Assembly: GCA_030431485.1 (NCBI GenBank) | Contig: JAUIIR010000003.1 | Span: forward strand, 62,001 to 126,000 | Direction: 5' to 3' | DNA from: Alphaproteobacteria bacterium | GTDB taxonomy: Bacteria; Pseudomonadota; Alphaproteobacteria; Rhodobacterales; Rhodobacteraceae | DNA length: 64,000 bases | Part shown: positions 7,184-15,036 of the stretch, one piece after another | How positions within the stretch are numbered: the stretch's first letter is position 1 | Layout: each line of letters begins with the position of its first letter | The notes under the pieces: model-generated | What the model was told of the DNA's origin: nothing | Seen by the model: the letters and a program-made list of their open reading frames with translations, nothing else | The model's database searches: none | Position numbers and translations under genes: made by a program

Positions 7184-8851
7184 ATGCCCAACCGTCGTAT
7201 CCTGTCCATCTGGTTTCCCCGGCTGGCCGCCGAACGCCATATCCGGCGTGATCCCAATCTTGGTGAGGTGCCCTTTGCCGTAGTGCGCGACGTCGGGCAG
7301 GCACAGGTGCTGGCCTCCCTCTCTCCGCTCGCGCAGGCGGTTGGACTTTATAAAGATCAGCCGCTGCGCGATGCCCATGCCATGTGCGCCGACCTGCTCA
7401 CCCGGCTGTCGAATCCCCATGCCGAAGCGGCGTTCCTGGGCGTGCTGCACCGCTGGGCAGGCAAGTTCTCGCCTTGGGTCGCGCGCGAGGAGCCCGATGC
7501 GCTGGTCGTTGATCTGACAGGCTGTGCGCATCTCTTCGGCGGAGAGGAGCAGTTGGCACAACAGGTCGAACAGGATTGCACTGATCTGGGACTCTCGGTG
7601 CAGTTGGGCATTGCTGACACGTTGGGGGGGGCTTGGGCGCTGGCGCGGTTCGGCGGAGGACAGGGCGGGGACCATCACCGCAACGGCGATGCGATCGACC
7701 AAGAGGCCCGCGCCACCCGCTCCCGCGCGGGCAAGCGGCGGCACTGGGAACGCGGCGGCGCGGCATCTGTGACGACGGTTGCTCAGGTGCAGGGCCGCGC
7801 CCGGATCGCCGCCCCCGGCAGAACCTATGAGGCCCTTGCGTCTTTGCCGATTGCGGCGCTGCGTCTGGAAGACCACGCGATGACGCAACTCTCGCGTCTT
7901 GGCCTGCGCCGGGTGAAAGAACTGGTCGAGCAACCCCGCGCCGGTCTGACCCGCCGCTTTGGGCGTGGACTGGTAGCGCGGCTTGATCAGGCGCTGGGCG
8001 CATTGCCCGAGCCGGTCAGTCCGGCCCCACCACCCGACCGCTTTGCCACCCGGATGAGCCTGCCTGATCCTATCGGTCTCGAAGAAGACGTGATGGCGGC
8101 TATCGACCGGATGCTGCCCCGGCTCTGCGAAGCGCTGCGCAAGAAGGGACGCGGCGCGCGCACGCTGCGGTTTGAGGCCTATCGCGCCGACGGTACGATG
8201 CAGTGGATGAATGTCACGGTGGCCAAGCCCTCGGATGATCCGGACTACATCCGCCCTTTGCTGCGACTCAAGGTTGAGGATCTGGATGCAGGCTATGGTA
8301 TCGACATGCTGCGGCTTGAGGCGGTGCTGCACGAACCCATCCATCTGCGCACAGCGTCAGGCCATCTTGAGGCAGCGGAAGCAGGCAAGGCGCGTATGGC
8401 TGGGCCGAAGCCCGGATCGCTCGACAGGTTGATCGGGCGTTTGGGTACACGCTTGGGTGTCGAGGCAATCACCCGCGTGCAACCCGCGGACAGCCATATC
8501 CCGGAAAAAACATGGGTCAGGGTTGCTGCCGCATGGTCCGATCCGGTAAGCGACTGGCCGCAGCGCAACAAGCCACGCCCGCTGCGTATGTGGACACCAG
8601 AGCCGGTGATGATCCCGGACGTGCCACGCCTGCCCGAGGTGTTTCGCTGGCGTGGGCGCGATCACTATGTGCACAGCGCCCGTGGTCCCGAACGCATTGC
8701 GCCGGAGTGGTGGCTGGACGATCCCGCATGGCGCAGCGGTCAGCGCGACTATTGGGATGTCATCACCACCGACGGTTACCGATTGTGGTTCTTCTATGCG
8801 CATGGCGGCACGAAATCTTCGGGCTGGTTCTGTCAGGGGGCGTTCGCCTGA
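7184..8851 (+). CDS. imuB: ImuB, Y-family DNA polymerase-like mutasome protein
   Basis: A 555-residue Y-family polymerase relative (opening RRILSIWFPRLAAERH). ImuB lacks the catalytic carboxylates of true Y polymerases and instead links the beta clamp, ImuA and the error-prone polymerase DnaE2 during translesion synthesis. Palm/fingers-like sequence covers about residues 1-260, with a low-complexity Gly/Arg-rich insert near 155-195; the little-finger-like and C-terminal regions follow. A LexA box lies just upstream. The in-frame stop at 7148-7150 fixes this ATG as the only sensible start, though its Shine-Dalgarno is poor. Unusually, imuA is not upstream and dnaE2 is not downstream. Confidence 0.85.
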   Translation: MPNRRILSIWFPRLAAERHIRRDPNLGEVPFAVVRDVGQAQVLASLSPLAQAVGLYKDQPLRDAHAMCADLLTRLSNPHAEAAFLGVLHRWAGKFSPWVAREEPDALVVDLTGCAHLFGGEEQLAQQVEQDCTDLGLSVQLGIADTLGGAWALARFGGGQGGDHHRNGDAIDQEARATRSRAGKRRHWERGGAASVTTVAQVQGRARIAAPGRTYEALASLPIAALRLEDHAMTQLSRLGLRRVKELVEQPRAGLTRRFGRGLVARLDQALGALPEPVSPAPPPDRFATRMSLPDPIGLEEDVMAAIDRMLPRLCEALRKKGRGARTLRFEAYRADGTMQWMNVTVAKPSDDPDYIRPLLRLKVEDLDAGYGIDMLRLEAVLHEPIHLRTASGHLEAAEAGKARMAGPKPGSLDRLIGRLGTRLGVEAITRVQPADSHIPEKTWVRVAAAWSDPVSDWPQRNKPRPLRMWTPEPVMIPDVPRLPEVFRWRGRDHYVHSARGPERIAPEWWLDDPAWRSGQRDYWDVITTDGYRLWFFYAHGGTKSSGWFCQGAFA

Positions 8852-8872
8852 AGCACAGAGCTGTCGCCCGGA

Positions 8873-9346
8873 TCACCCCGATAGACGCTGCCGGGCCGCC
8901 TCGCGGTTCCCGGTTGCGGGCACAAGTTCCGAGACCTTGCCGAGACCGAACGCCGGCATGCCGGAATAGATCGCTTCATAGGCTCCGGCTTTAACCAAAT
9001 AGGTCTCGTGCCAGATGCCCACATCTCCGCGGCTGGTCTTGAAGCGCTGATTGAACTCGACCCATTCAGGAAAATGCTCGTGATCCTTGGAACGCGCGTA
9101 GGTTTCAAGAGCCTCGAAACTGCGCCAGTACTGAACGTTCACAAACATGCTCAGCATTTGATACCCTAAAAACCCGGTCTGGTCAGATGGCAGGTCCGAC
9201 AGCTCTTTGAGCATCTTTGGCATCGTCTTGGAAAACCAGTAGAGATCGCGAAAGCGCCACCAGTTATTCACCCGGGCACCGATCAGGAAAACCACAAAGT
9301 CGCCCTCAATCTGCGCCGCCAGCCTTTCCGCTCTGATCTTGCTCAT
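8873..9346 (-). CDS. DUF4188 domain protein, monooxygenase-like
   Basis: A 157-residue protein resembling the DUF4188 / phenylacetaldoxime-dehydratase-related family with a dimeric alpha-beta barrel-like fold: FVVFLIGARVNNWWRFRDLYWF, shown here as FVVFLIGARVNNWW plus RDLYWF, then GFLGYQMLSMFVNVQYWRSFE, i.e. FLGYQML and VQYWRSFE, and the late EWVEFNQRF and GIWHETYLV blocks. The start is preceded by a strong GGGGAGG. No signal peptide. Convergent with imuB. The substrate is unknown. Confidence 0.65.
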   Translation of the reverse strand: MSKIRAERLAAQIEGDFVVFLIGARVNNWWRFRDLYWFSKTMPKMLKELSDLPSDQTGFLGYQMLSMFVNVQYWRSFEALETYARSKDHEHFPEWVEFNQRFKTSRGDVGIWHETYLVKAGAYEAIYSGMPAFGLGKVSELVPATGNREAARQRLSG

Positions 9347-9496
9347 TCGGGTCCTCCCCATGCCAGCGGCAGCCCCGCGAATGGCGGCTGATATGCGCCA
9401 ACAGACTACGCATCCTACGGTTATGTGTCACGAAAACTTTCCGGAACGACTGGGCGTGGCCTGAGGGCAGGTCCCGTGCTGTGAAAAATCAGAAGG

Positions 9497-9511
9497 TTAA
9501 AAATGGGTTAA
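9497..9511. promoter_or_regulatory. CtrA-type box
   Basis: TTAA-aaatggg-TTAA is an exact match to the CtrA consensus TTAA-N7-TTAA. It lies 129 bases upstream of the DUF2794 start. The immediate surroundings repeat GGTTAAAA twice (9495-9502, 9506-9513). CtrA in Rhodobacterales controls motility, gene transfer agent and quorum-linked genes; binding here is inferred. Confidence 0.55.
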
Positions 9512-9513
9512 AA

Positions 9514-9567
9514 GGTCCGGAGCGGACCCATTGTTTCGAGCGCGAAACATTGGGTCCAATACGGACC
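9514..9567. repeat. Nested palindromes with an attenuator-like layout
   Basis: The core is a 15-bp stem with one mismatch, 9524-9538 against 9543-9557, closed by a 4-base loop. Its outer arms also pair with flanking copies: GGTCCG-gag-CGGACC at 9514-9528, and GGTCC-aatac-GGACC at 9553-9567. The four GGTCC/GGACC segments thus allow mutually exclusive pairings 1:2, 2:3 and 3:4. No T-run follows, so it is not a simple terminator. Confidence 0.75.
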
Positions 9568-9639
9568 TATTTCCCACAATCCGTAGCGCATGCGACTAAA
9601 CCGCTTGATTTACCCCGTGGCCTGCCCACATCATGAGAT

Positions 9640-9981
9640 ATGAACAGTATCACGCCGTTCCCAAAGCCCCATTCCGCGCCCGAGCAGGTGGCCTTTCACC
9701 GGACCGAGCTGACCGTGATATTGTCGCTCTACGGGCGCATGGTGGCCGCAGGGGAATGGCGCGATTACGGGATTTCAACGCTCAAGGACATGGCCGTGTT
9801 TTCGGTCTTCCGACGCACCGCCGAAAACCCTCTCTACCGCATTGAGAAGCATCCCAAGCTGCGCAACCGGCAGGGTCAATATGCGGTGATCGGGATGGAT
9901 GGTCAGGTGCTCAAACGCGGACATGACCTGCGCACTGTGCTGCGGGTGCTTGAACGCAAATTGATCCGCGCGGTTGAATAA
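9640..9981 (+). CDS. DUF2794 family protein
   Basis: A 113-residue cytoplasmic protein that matches the alphaproteobacterial DUF2794 family: VAFHRTELTVILSLYGRMVAAGEWRDYGI (seen as FHRTELTVILSLYGRMV and GEWRDYGI) followed by FSVFRRTAENPLYRIEK and a C-terminal block with GHDLRTVLRVLERKLI. No catalytic motif or membrane segment is visible. Function unknown. It lies just ahead of zapE on the same strand (41 bases apart) and behind the CtrA box and palindromes. Confidence 0.8.
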   Translation: MNSITPFPKPHSAPEQVAFHRTELTVILSLYGRMVAAGEWRDYGISTLKDMAVFSVFRRTAENPLYRIEKHPKLRNRQGQYAVIGMDGQVLKRGHDLRTVLRVLERKLIRAVE

Positions 9982-10022
9982 CCCCTCTCCACAATCCGTT
10001 TCAGACACGCTAATCCGCAGGC

Positions 10023-11081
10023 ATGACAACCTTGCCCGAGATATATGCCGCGCGTGTGGCCGATGGCTCGCTCACCCGCGATCCGGCACAGGAAGAGGCG
10101 TTGCCGGAGTTTGAACGCATCCGGGCGGCCTTGGCAGAGCCGGTCAAGAAAGGGCTGTTTCGCAAAGCTCCCGAACCACCCAAGGGCCTTTACCTTTGGG
10201 GAGGGGTTGGGCGCGGCAAGTCGATGCTCATGGACCTTTTTGTTGAGAGCCTGACCGTCCCGGCCCGTCGCGTACATTTCCACGCCTTCATGCAAGAGAT
10301 CCACGCGGCCATTCACAAGGCCCGTCAGGATGGGGTCGAGGATGCGATCAAGCCGGTGGCGAAATCGGTGTCCGACTCTGTCCGCCTGCTGGCCTTTGAC
10401 GAAATGCAGATCACCGATATCACCGATGCGATGATCGTCGGGCGGTTGTTTGAAAAGCTGTTCGCTGCGGGCGTTGTGGTTGTCACAACGTCGAACCGGG
10501 TGCCGGATGATCTTTATAAGGATGGTCTCAACCGTCAGATCTTCCTGCCGTTTATCGACATGCTCAAGGCGCGTATGGTGGTTCATGAACTGGCCTCGGC
10601 CACCGATTACCGGCAGGATCGGCTTGCCGGGGCGCAGGTCTATTTCACACCGAACGATACCGCTGCGAAACAAGAGATTGATCGCATCTGGCGGGAACTG
10701 ACCGGGGGCGAACAGCATAGTCTGACGCTGCACGTTCAGGGCCGCGAGATCGAACTGCCGCGCTTTCACAACAGTGTTGCGCGGGCGAAATTCTATGACC
10801 TTTGCGGGCGCGTGCTGGGACCTGCTGATTACCTTGCACTGGCCGACGCGGTGCGGGTGCTGATCATCGAGGATATCCCGCGCCTGAGCCGGAGCAATTT
10901 CAACGAAGCCAAGCGGTTCGTCACCCTGATCGACGCGCTCTACGAGGCGAAAGTCCGGCTTATCGCGTCGGCCGCTGCGGAACCTGAAATGCTGTATGTC
11001 GAAGGAACCGGAACCTTTGAATTCGAACGCACCGCCAGCCGTTTGCGGGAAATGCAGGCCGAAGGGTGGGGCGAGGCATAG
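10023..11081 (+). CDS. zapE: Cell division ATPase ZapE (AFG1-like)
   Basis: A 352-residue P-loop ATPase of the AFG1/ZapE family. Walker A is GGVGRGKS (residues 60-67) and Walker B is LLAFDEMQ (D126, E127), with the family TDITDAMI following. In E. coli ZapE associates with FtsZ at the division ring under stress; the mitochondrial relative Afg1 helps remove faulty respiratory proteins. The length is normal for the family. It may be cotranscribed with the DUF2794 gene upstream. Confidence 0.92.
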   Translation: MTTLPEIYAARVADGSLTRDPAQEEALPEFERIRAALAEPVKKGLFRKAPEPPKGLYLWGGVGRGKSMLMDLFVESLTVPARRVHFHAFMQEIHAAIHKARQDGVEDAIKPVAKSVSDSVRLLAFDEMQITDITDAMIVGRLFEKLFAAGVVVVTTSNRVPDDLYKDGLNRQIFLPFIDMLKARMVVHELASATDYRQDRLAGAQVYFTPNDTAAKQEIDRIWRELTGGEQHSLTLHVQGREIELPRFHNSVARAKFYDLCGRVLGPADYLALADAVRVLIIEDIPRLSRSNFNEAKRFVTLIDALYEAKVRLIASAAAEPEMLYVEGTGTFEFERTASRLREMQAEGWGEA

Positions 11082-11083
11082 GC

Positions 11084-11110
11084 AAAAAAAGAGGTCCCGA
11101 AGGACCTCTT
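11084..11110 (-). terminator. Strong intrinsic terminator on the minus strand
   Basis: A 9-bp stem AAGAGGTCC / GGACCTCTT with a 4-base loop (11089-11110) is followed, read on the minus strand, by an unbroken run of seven T (11090-11084; two of these also pair). On the plus strand no T-run follows, so it serves a minus-strand transcript although the nearest annotated minus-strand gene ends 320 bases away. It may double as a weaker barrier behind zapE. Confidence 0.88.
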
Positions 11111-11429
11111 AGGCTGCTCGATATTTCTCGCCTGTGTTCAGGTCCTTGCTATACCTTACGTTGATGGTGGCGCGAGGGAGCGCCCGAGGTTCCGTAGAGG
11201 TCTTGGTGGTCGTCCTGTGTAGTGCTTCCAAGGCTTAGGCTGCTGAAACCAGCAAATCCTGCACGCAAAAGAGCCGTTGAAAACACCGAAATATCCCCCG
11301 TTCCGTGTCTGCTTTCGAGCAATTCACGAAGTCTGACAGCTTTGTGCCATAGTGATTCGCACCGGTCAACATTTAGGTGATTTGCTGCCGAATTTTCCAC
11401 TGATGGCCGAGAAGACTATATGTTGTGGG
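11111..11429 (-). ncRNA. Gene-poor stretch; candidate small RNA or long 3' UTR
   Basis: No credible protein gene lies here. A minus-strand GTG frame at 11149-11400 (83 residues) lacks a ribosome binding site and any recognisable pattern. The minus strand ends in the terminator at 11110-11084, and a hairpin just before it (11184-11169, GGCGC / GCGCC) exposes a UCCCUC loop that could pair with Shine-Dalgarno sequences. The 11-mer CTTAGGCTGCT occurs twice (11108-11118, 11234-11244). It could be a free-standing small RNA or the 3' tail of the LysM gene transcript. I looked for tmRNA, SRP RNA and RNase P signatures and saw none. Confidence 0.35.
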
Positions 11430-12077
11430 TTACGGCGTAGGCAGTTTCAAAACCATTCCGGGCGTCAGGCTGTCCGGACTCGTCAGGATGTTGGTGTTCT
11501 GCCGAAACAGCTCCGAAGACATCGACGTATCGCCGTATACCTCTCTTGAGATGCTGAGCAAGGTGTCTCCGGGGCGCACAAAGTAGGACCCGGCATTCGG
11601 CACGCGTGGTGTGCTGGTGCTGACCGGTTCGATTTCAGTGACTTGCGGTGCCACCGTCTGAGCAGTGGTGTTGGCGATGCTGCGCTGAACGACACTGTGC
11701 AGCAAGCTTCCGGGTTGCCCGGGGGCGGGTGCTTCACCGGTTGTCACGGATTTCAGGTTTGAAATGGCGCTGAAGGTCATGTCGCGCATGTTCGTCGGTT
11801 GTGCGCCGGACTGTGGGGCGGTCGCCAAGCCGACAATTGGATCGGCAACCAGTCGTGGCTGTGTGGTATTCACCTCGACCGAGGCAACTCTTAGGGCCGT
11901 TTCCGAGATTGGATCGGCTTCGCGCGTGACTACAGTTGTCGCGTCTGGTTTCTCAATGGTCTGGCTGTGGCGGGGAGAGCCGGGTTGAAAGACAATCAAA
12001 ACGATGGTCAGCGCGATGAACGCGACGGCCATCAGGGCCATGCGGACGTAGCCCGTGGTCTTGGCATTCCCTGTCAT
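11430..12077 (-). CDS. Membrane-anchored LysM domain protein
   Basis: A 215-residue protein with one N-terminal membrane segment (about residues 12-31), a Thr/Pro-rich linker of about 130 residues, and a C-terminal LysM domain (about 164-213: SYFVRPGDTLLSISREVYGD, then LFRQNTNILTSPDSLTPGMVL). LysM binds peptidoglycan, so the protein probably tethers something to the cell wall in the periplasm. It begins four bases inside the end of the rhodanese-like gene (ATGA overlap), so the two are translationally coupled. Confidence 0.78.
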   Translation of the reverse strand: MTGNAKTTGYVRMALMAVAFIALTIVLIVFQPGSPRHSQTIEKPDATTVVTREADPISETALRVASVEVNTTQPRLVADPIVGLATAPQSGAQPTNMRDMTFSAISNLKSVTTGEAPAPGQPGSLLHSVVQRSIANTTAQTVAPQVTEIEPVSTSTPRVPNAGSYFVRPGDTLLSISREVYGDTSMSSELFRQNTNILTSPDSLTPGMVLKLPTP

Positions 12078-12658
12078 TGGCCTACCGCAGTATTCAATCC
12101 AAGCGCGGTCCAGGTGGAGGCTCCGGCACGGTAATACTTGATCTTGCCTGCGGGGTAGCCTGCCGCAAGAAGATGCTGGATTGCGTCACGCGCGGAGACG
12201 TCGTCGGGACCGTTTCCAAAAATGGCGAGGGTAAATGCAGCGGCGAAACTTGGCGAGGTCTCGGGGTTGCTGACACCCAGCGCTGACAACAGGTCTGCCC
12301 GGTATGGATTTTCCGGCTGAAAGGTCGCCACGGGGACGTTGACCGCGCCTGGAACGGAGCCCGACGAGAACGTCGCGGGCATCCGCACGTCGATCAGCAG
12401 TCCGGTTCCGTTGCTGACGGCATTTTGCAGAAACGCGATGACTTCAAGTTCGCCCAGTGTTTCGACCCCGGCCGCAGGTGTCATGGGTTGAATGCATGAC
12501 GAGGGACAGGTTGGGCCGCTGCGCGTGATCAGCATCTCGACGCCATTCATCGAGAATTTGAATGCAGTGGCGTTTTCTGTCATCGCGGCAGATTGCGCAC
12601 TCACAGAGCCGCCCGCAGCAATCGCGGCGGCAATTACACTGCGCCGTACTGATACCAT
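12074..12658 (-). CDS. Exported rhodanese-like domain protein lacking the catalytic Cys
   Basis: About 194 residues from an ATG with AGGTGG upstream (MVSVRRSVIAAAIAAGG). The signal peptide ends near AQSA. A CPSSC pair of cysteines lies near residue 52. The rest is a rhodanese-like fold: GTGLLIDVRMPATFSSGSVPGAVNVPV (key parts LIDVRMP and GSVPGAVNVP). The active-site loop, normally a Cys followed by a small cradle, reads FGNGPDDVSARDAI, so no catalytic Cys is present and sulfur transfer is unlikely. It is coupled to the LysM gene, suggesting a periplasmic envelope role. Confidence 0.7.
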   Translation of the reverse strand: MVSVRRSVIAAAIAAGGSVSAQSAAMTENATAFKFSMNGVEMLITRSGPTCPSSCIQPMTPAAGVETLGELEVIAFLQNAVSNGTGLLIDVRMPATFSSGSVPGAVNVPVATFQPENPYRADLLSALGVSNPETSPSFAAAFTLAIFGNGPDDVSARDAIQHLLAAGYPAGKIKYYRAGASTWTALGLNTAVGQ

Positions 12659-12763
12659 TGATCCACCTATTTGTCTCGCTTTTGCGGACACTGCTCTTTT
12701 GTATGATTTATAGGCGTTTCTTCGCTGATGGGTCAATATAAAGTGACCCGTGCACAATTCGGG

Positions 12764-14041
12764 TCAACCTATTGTGCGCAGCACATGTCCGGCAAGGTAG
12801 AGCGATCCACAGATCAGGATCCGGGCCTGGGGTTCTGTTCTGGCGATTTGCTGCAGAGCCGTTTCCACCGTCTCGGCCTCATCCGTTTTCAGACCCACGT
12901 CACGGGCTGCCTCGGCGGTGTCCTCGGCGCTGAGTGTGTTGGTTTCGCCGGGGATGGAAACCGCAGTCAGATGGTTCGCGACGCCTGCAAGCGGGCGCAG
13001 GTAGCCGCGGACGTCCTTGGTGTTGAGCATGCCGCAGATCAGGTAGGTGGGCCGTTTGGGCAGGCCACGCAGGTGCAGCGCCAAGGCGTCGCCGGCCGCC
13101 GGGTTGTGACCGCCGTCAAGCCAGAGGTCGGCCTGCGGTGCCAGATCGTTGAGCGGTGTGCCTTTGAGATGCTGCATGCGGGCGGGCCAGTAGGCGTTTT
13201 CTACCGCACCGTCAAAGGATGCTTCGGGCATCTTCAGATGCCGGAGCGCGGCGATGGCAGCACCGGCATTCTGAAGTTGATGCTGACCGGGCAGGTTTGG
13301 GAGCTTTAGGTCAAGCAGGCCGGTTTCGTCCTGATAGATCAACCGCCCGCGCTCTTCGGACACGTGCCACTGCTGGCCATAGGCGAGGAGCGGCGCGCCA
13401 AGACGGGCGGCCTGTGTTTCGATCACCTCCATCGCCTCGTCAGCTTGCGGGCCGACGACGCAGGGCACGCCACGTTTGATGATCCCTGCCTTTTCGCCTG
13501 CGATCTTGGCCAATGTGTCGCCGAGGAAACCTTCATGGTCCATCGACACGGGGGTAATGATGGTCAGTGCAGGCTTGTCGATCACATTGGTTGCGTCGAG
13601 CCGTCCGCCGAGGCCGACTTCGAGTAGCGTGAAGTCGGCTTTTGTGCGGGCGAAGGCCAGCAAAGCGGCGCAGGTGGTGATCTCGAAATAGGTGATATTC
13701 GCGCCGTCATTGGCACTGTAGCACTCGTCAAGCACTTCGGTCAGATGGGCTTCGGTGATCAGGTCACCTGCAAGGCGGATGCGTTCGTGAAATCGCGCGA
13801 GATGCGGAGACGTATAGGCGTGTACGCTTTTGCCCGCCGCCTCAAGCCCCGCGCGTATCATCGCCTGCGTCGAGCCTTTGCCGTTGGTTCCCGCGATATG
13901 GATCACGGGCGGCAGTTTGCGTTCGGGATTGTCGAGCGCCTTGAGCAGCGTCCAGACGCGGTCCAGGGTAAGGTCAATCACCTTGGGATGAAGCGACATC
14001 ATCCGGTCAAGGATAACGTCCGACCCGGTTTGTGTGTTCAT
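12764..14041 (-). CDS. folC: Bifunctional folylpolyglutamate synthase / dihydrofolate synthase
   Basis: A 425-residue Mur-ligase-type enzyme that adds L-glutamate to dihydropteroate and to folates. The ATP loop GTNGKGST is at residues 51-58, followed by the [16 protein letters not shown] region and [14 protein letters not shown]. The second domain carries [16 protein letters not shown]. Its ATG overlaps the accD stop by four bases, so it is translationally coupled to accD, an arrangement common in proteobacteria. Confidence 0.95.
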   Translation of the reverse strand: MNTQTGSDVILDRMMSLHPKVIDLTLDRVWTLLKALDNPERKLPPVIHIAGTNGKGSTQAMIRAGLEAAGKSVHAYTSPHLARFHERIRLAGDLITEAHLTEVLDECYSANDGANITYFEITTCAALLAFARTKADFTLLEVGLGGRLDATNVIDKPALTIITPVSMDHEGFLGDTLAKIAGEKAGIIKRGVPCVVGPQADEAMEVIETQAARLGAPLLAYGQQWHVSEERGRLIYQDETGLLDLKLPNLPGQHQLQNAGAAIAALRHLKMPEASFDGAVENAYWPARMQHLKGTPLNDLAPQADLWLDGGHNPAAGDALALHLRGLPKRPTYLICGMLNTKDVRGYLRPLAGVANHLTAVSIPGETNTLSAEDTAEAARDVGLKTDEAETVETALQQIARTEPQARILICGSLYLAGHVLRTIG

Positions 14042-14970
14042 GATGTCTGGTCAGAAGGGGCCGGTTCAGCCGGCGTGGTATCGGTGGGACCGGGCGCAGG
14101 CAGGTCGCCTGCCACAGGCGGTGGCATGTGCATCATCATGCGAATGATCTGCACCAGTTCTTCCCGCATTTTGCGGCGGTCCGTGACGCGGTCGAGCATG
14201 CCGTGTTCGAGCAGGTATTCCGCGCGCTGGAAACCTTCGGGCAGCTTTTCGCGGATCGTCTGTTCGATCACGCGAGGGCCGGCAAAACAGATGAGCGCGC
14301 CAGGTTCCGCGACCTGAATGTCACCCAGCATCGCGTAGGAAGCGGTTACGCCGCCGGTTGTTGGATGCGTGAGGACAACGATGTAGGGAAGGTTCGCCTC
14401 TTTCAGCATCTGCACGGCCACGGTGGTACGGGGCATCTGCATCAGGCTGAGGATGCCTTCCTGCATCCGCGCACCGCCAGCGGCCGAGAACAGCACGAGC
14501 GGGCGGCGGAGTTCGACGGCTTTTTCGGCGGCGGCGATTATGGCGTTGCCGACATACATGCCCATAGAGCCTGCCATGAAGCTGAAATCCTGCGCGGCCG
14601 CCACAATCGGGGTGCGGCCGATTTCGCCGGTTGCGACGAGCATCGCCTCTTTCTCGCCGGTGGCTTTCTGTGCGCCTTTCAAGCGGTCAGGGTATTTCTT
14701 TTGATCGCGGAATTGCAGTGGGTCAGCGAGAGGTTCGGGGACCTCGACCTCGGTGAAGATGCCGCCGTCGAACAGGCCCTGGAACCGTTCGCGCGGGGTG
14801 ATGTTCATATGGTGGCCGCAATTGGAGCAAACGTTGAGATTGTCCGACATTTCGCGGTGGAACAGCATGGTGCCGCACTCGTCACACTTGACCCAGAGGT
14901 TCTCGGGAATCTCGCGGCGCGAGAAGATCGAGTTGATCCGGGGTCGGACGTAGTTGGTGATCCAGTTCAT
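14038..14970 (-). CDS. accD: Acetyl-CoA carboxylase carboxyltransferase subunit beta
   Basis: A 310-residue subunit of the acetyl-CoA carboxylase carboxyltransferase, which moves CO2 from biotin to acetyl-CoA in fatty acid synthesis. The N-terminal zinc ribbon has C29, C32, C48 and C51. The crotonase-like core shows [25 protein letters not shown] and [14 protein letters not shown]. The last about 30 residues form a Pro/Thr-rich tail. Operon with folC downstream. Confidence 0.96.
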   Translation of the reverse strand: MNWITNYVRPRINSIFSRREIPENLWVKCDECGTMLFHREMSDNLNVCSNCGHHMNITPRERFQGLFDGGIFTEVEVPEPLADPLQFRDQKKYPDRLKGAQKATGEKEAMLVATGEIGRTPIVAAAQDFSFMAGSMGMYVGNAIIAAAEKAVELRRPLVLFSAAGGARMQEGILSLMQMPRTTVAVQMLKEANLPYIVVLTHPTTGGVTASYAMLGDIQVAEPGALICFAGPRVIEQTIREKLPEGFQRAEYLLEHGMLDRVTDRRKMREELVQIIRMMMHMPPPVAGDLPAPGPTDTTPAEPAPSDQTS

Positions 14971-15036
14971 GCAGTGCGGCTCCCGTCACCCTGTCTAAGC
15001 TGCACGTGATCTAAGACCCCTGCTTGAGAAATGCAA

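Larger units (their letters stand above)
9347..9639. other. Intergenic control region upstream of the DUF2794 gene
   Basis: These 293 bases between divergent genes hold no open frame of note. They contain a CtrA-type box (9497-9511) and a dense set of nested palindromes (9514-9567), both listed separately. The remainder shows nothing I can name. Confidence 0.7.

Noticed and set aside
7010..8344. A 444-codon open frame antisense to imuB
   Set aside because: Same reason: ImuB is clear on the plus strand with a LexA box, and the antisense frame is rich in Arg, Gln and His with no family pattern.
11149..11400. An 83-residue GTG-started frame on the minus strand
   Set aside because: No ribosome binding site, no domain or hydrophobic pattern, and a C-terminal part of low-information sequence (GAPSRHHQRKV). 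A 45-residue ATG frame in another phase on the same strand is no better. Treated as part of a non-coding stretch.
11101..11429. tmRNA, SRP RNA or RNase P RNA in the gene-poor stretch
   Set aside because: I found no tag-peptide frame, no GGAAGGAAGCAGCC-type SRP core and no RNase P conserved blocks. A fragment AGCAGCCTAAG recalls the SRP RNA but the rest does not follow.
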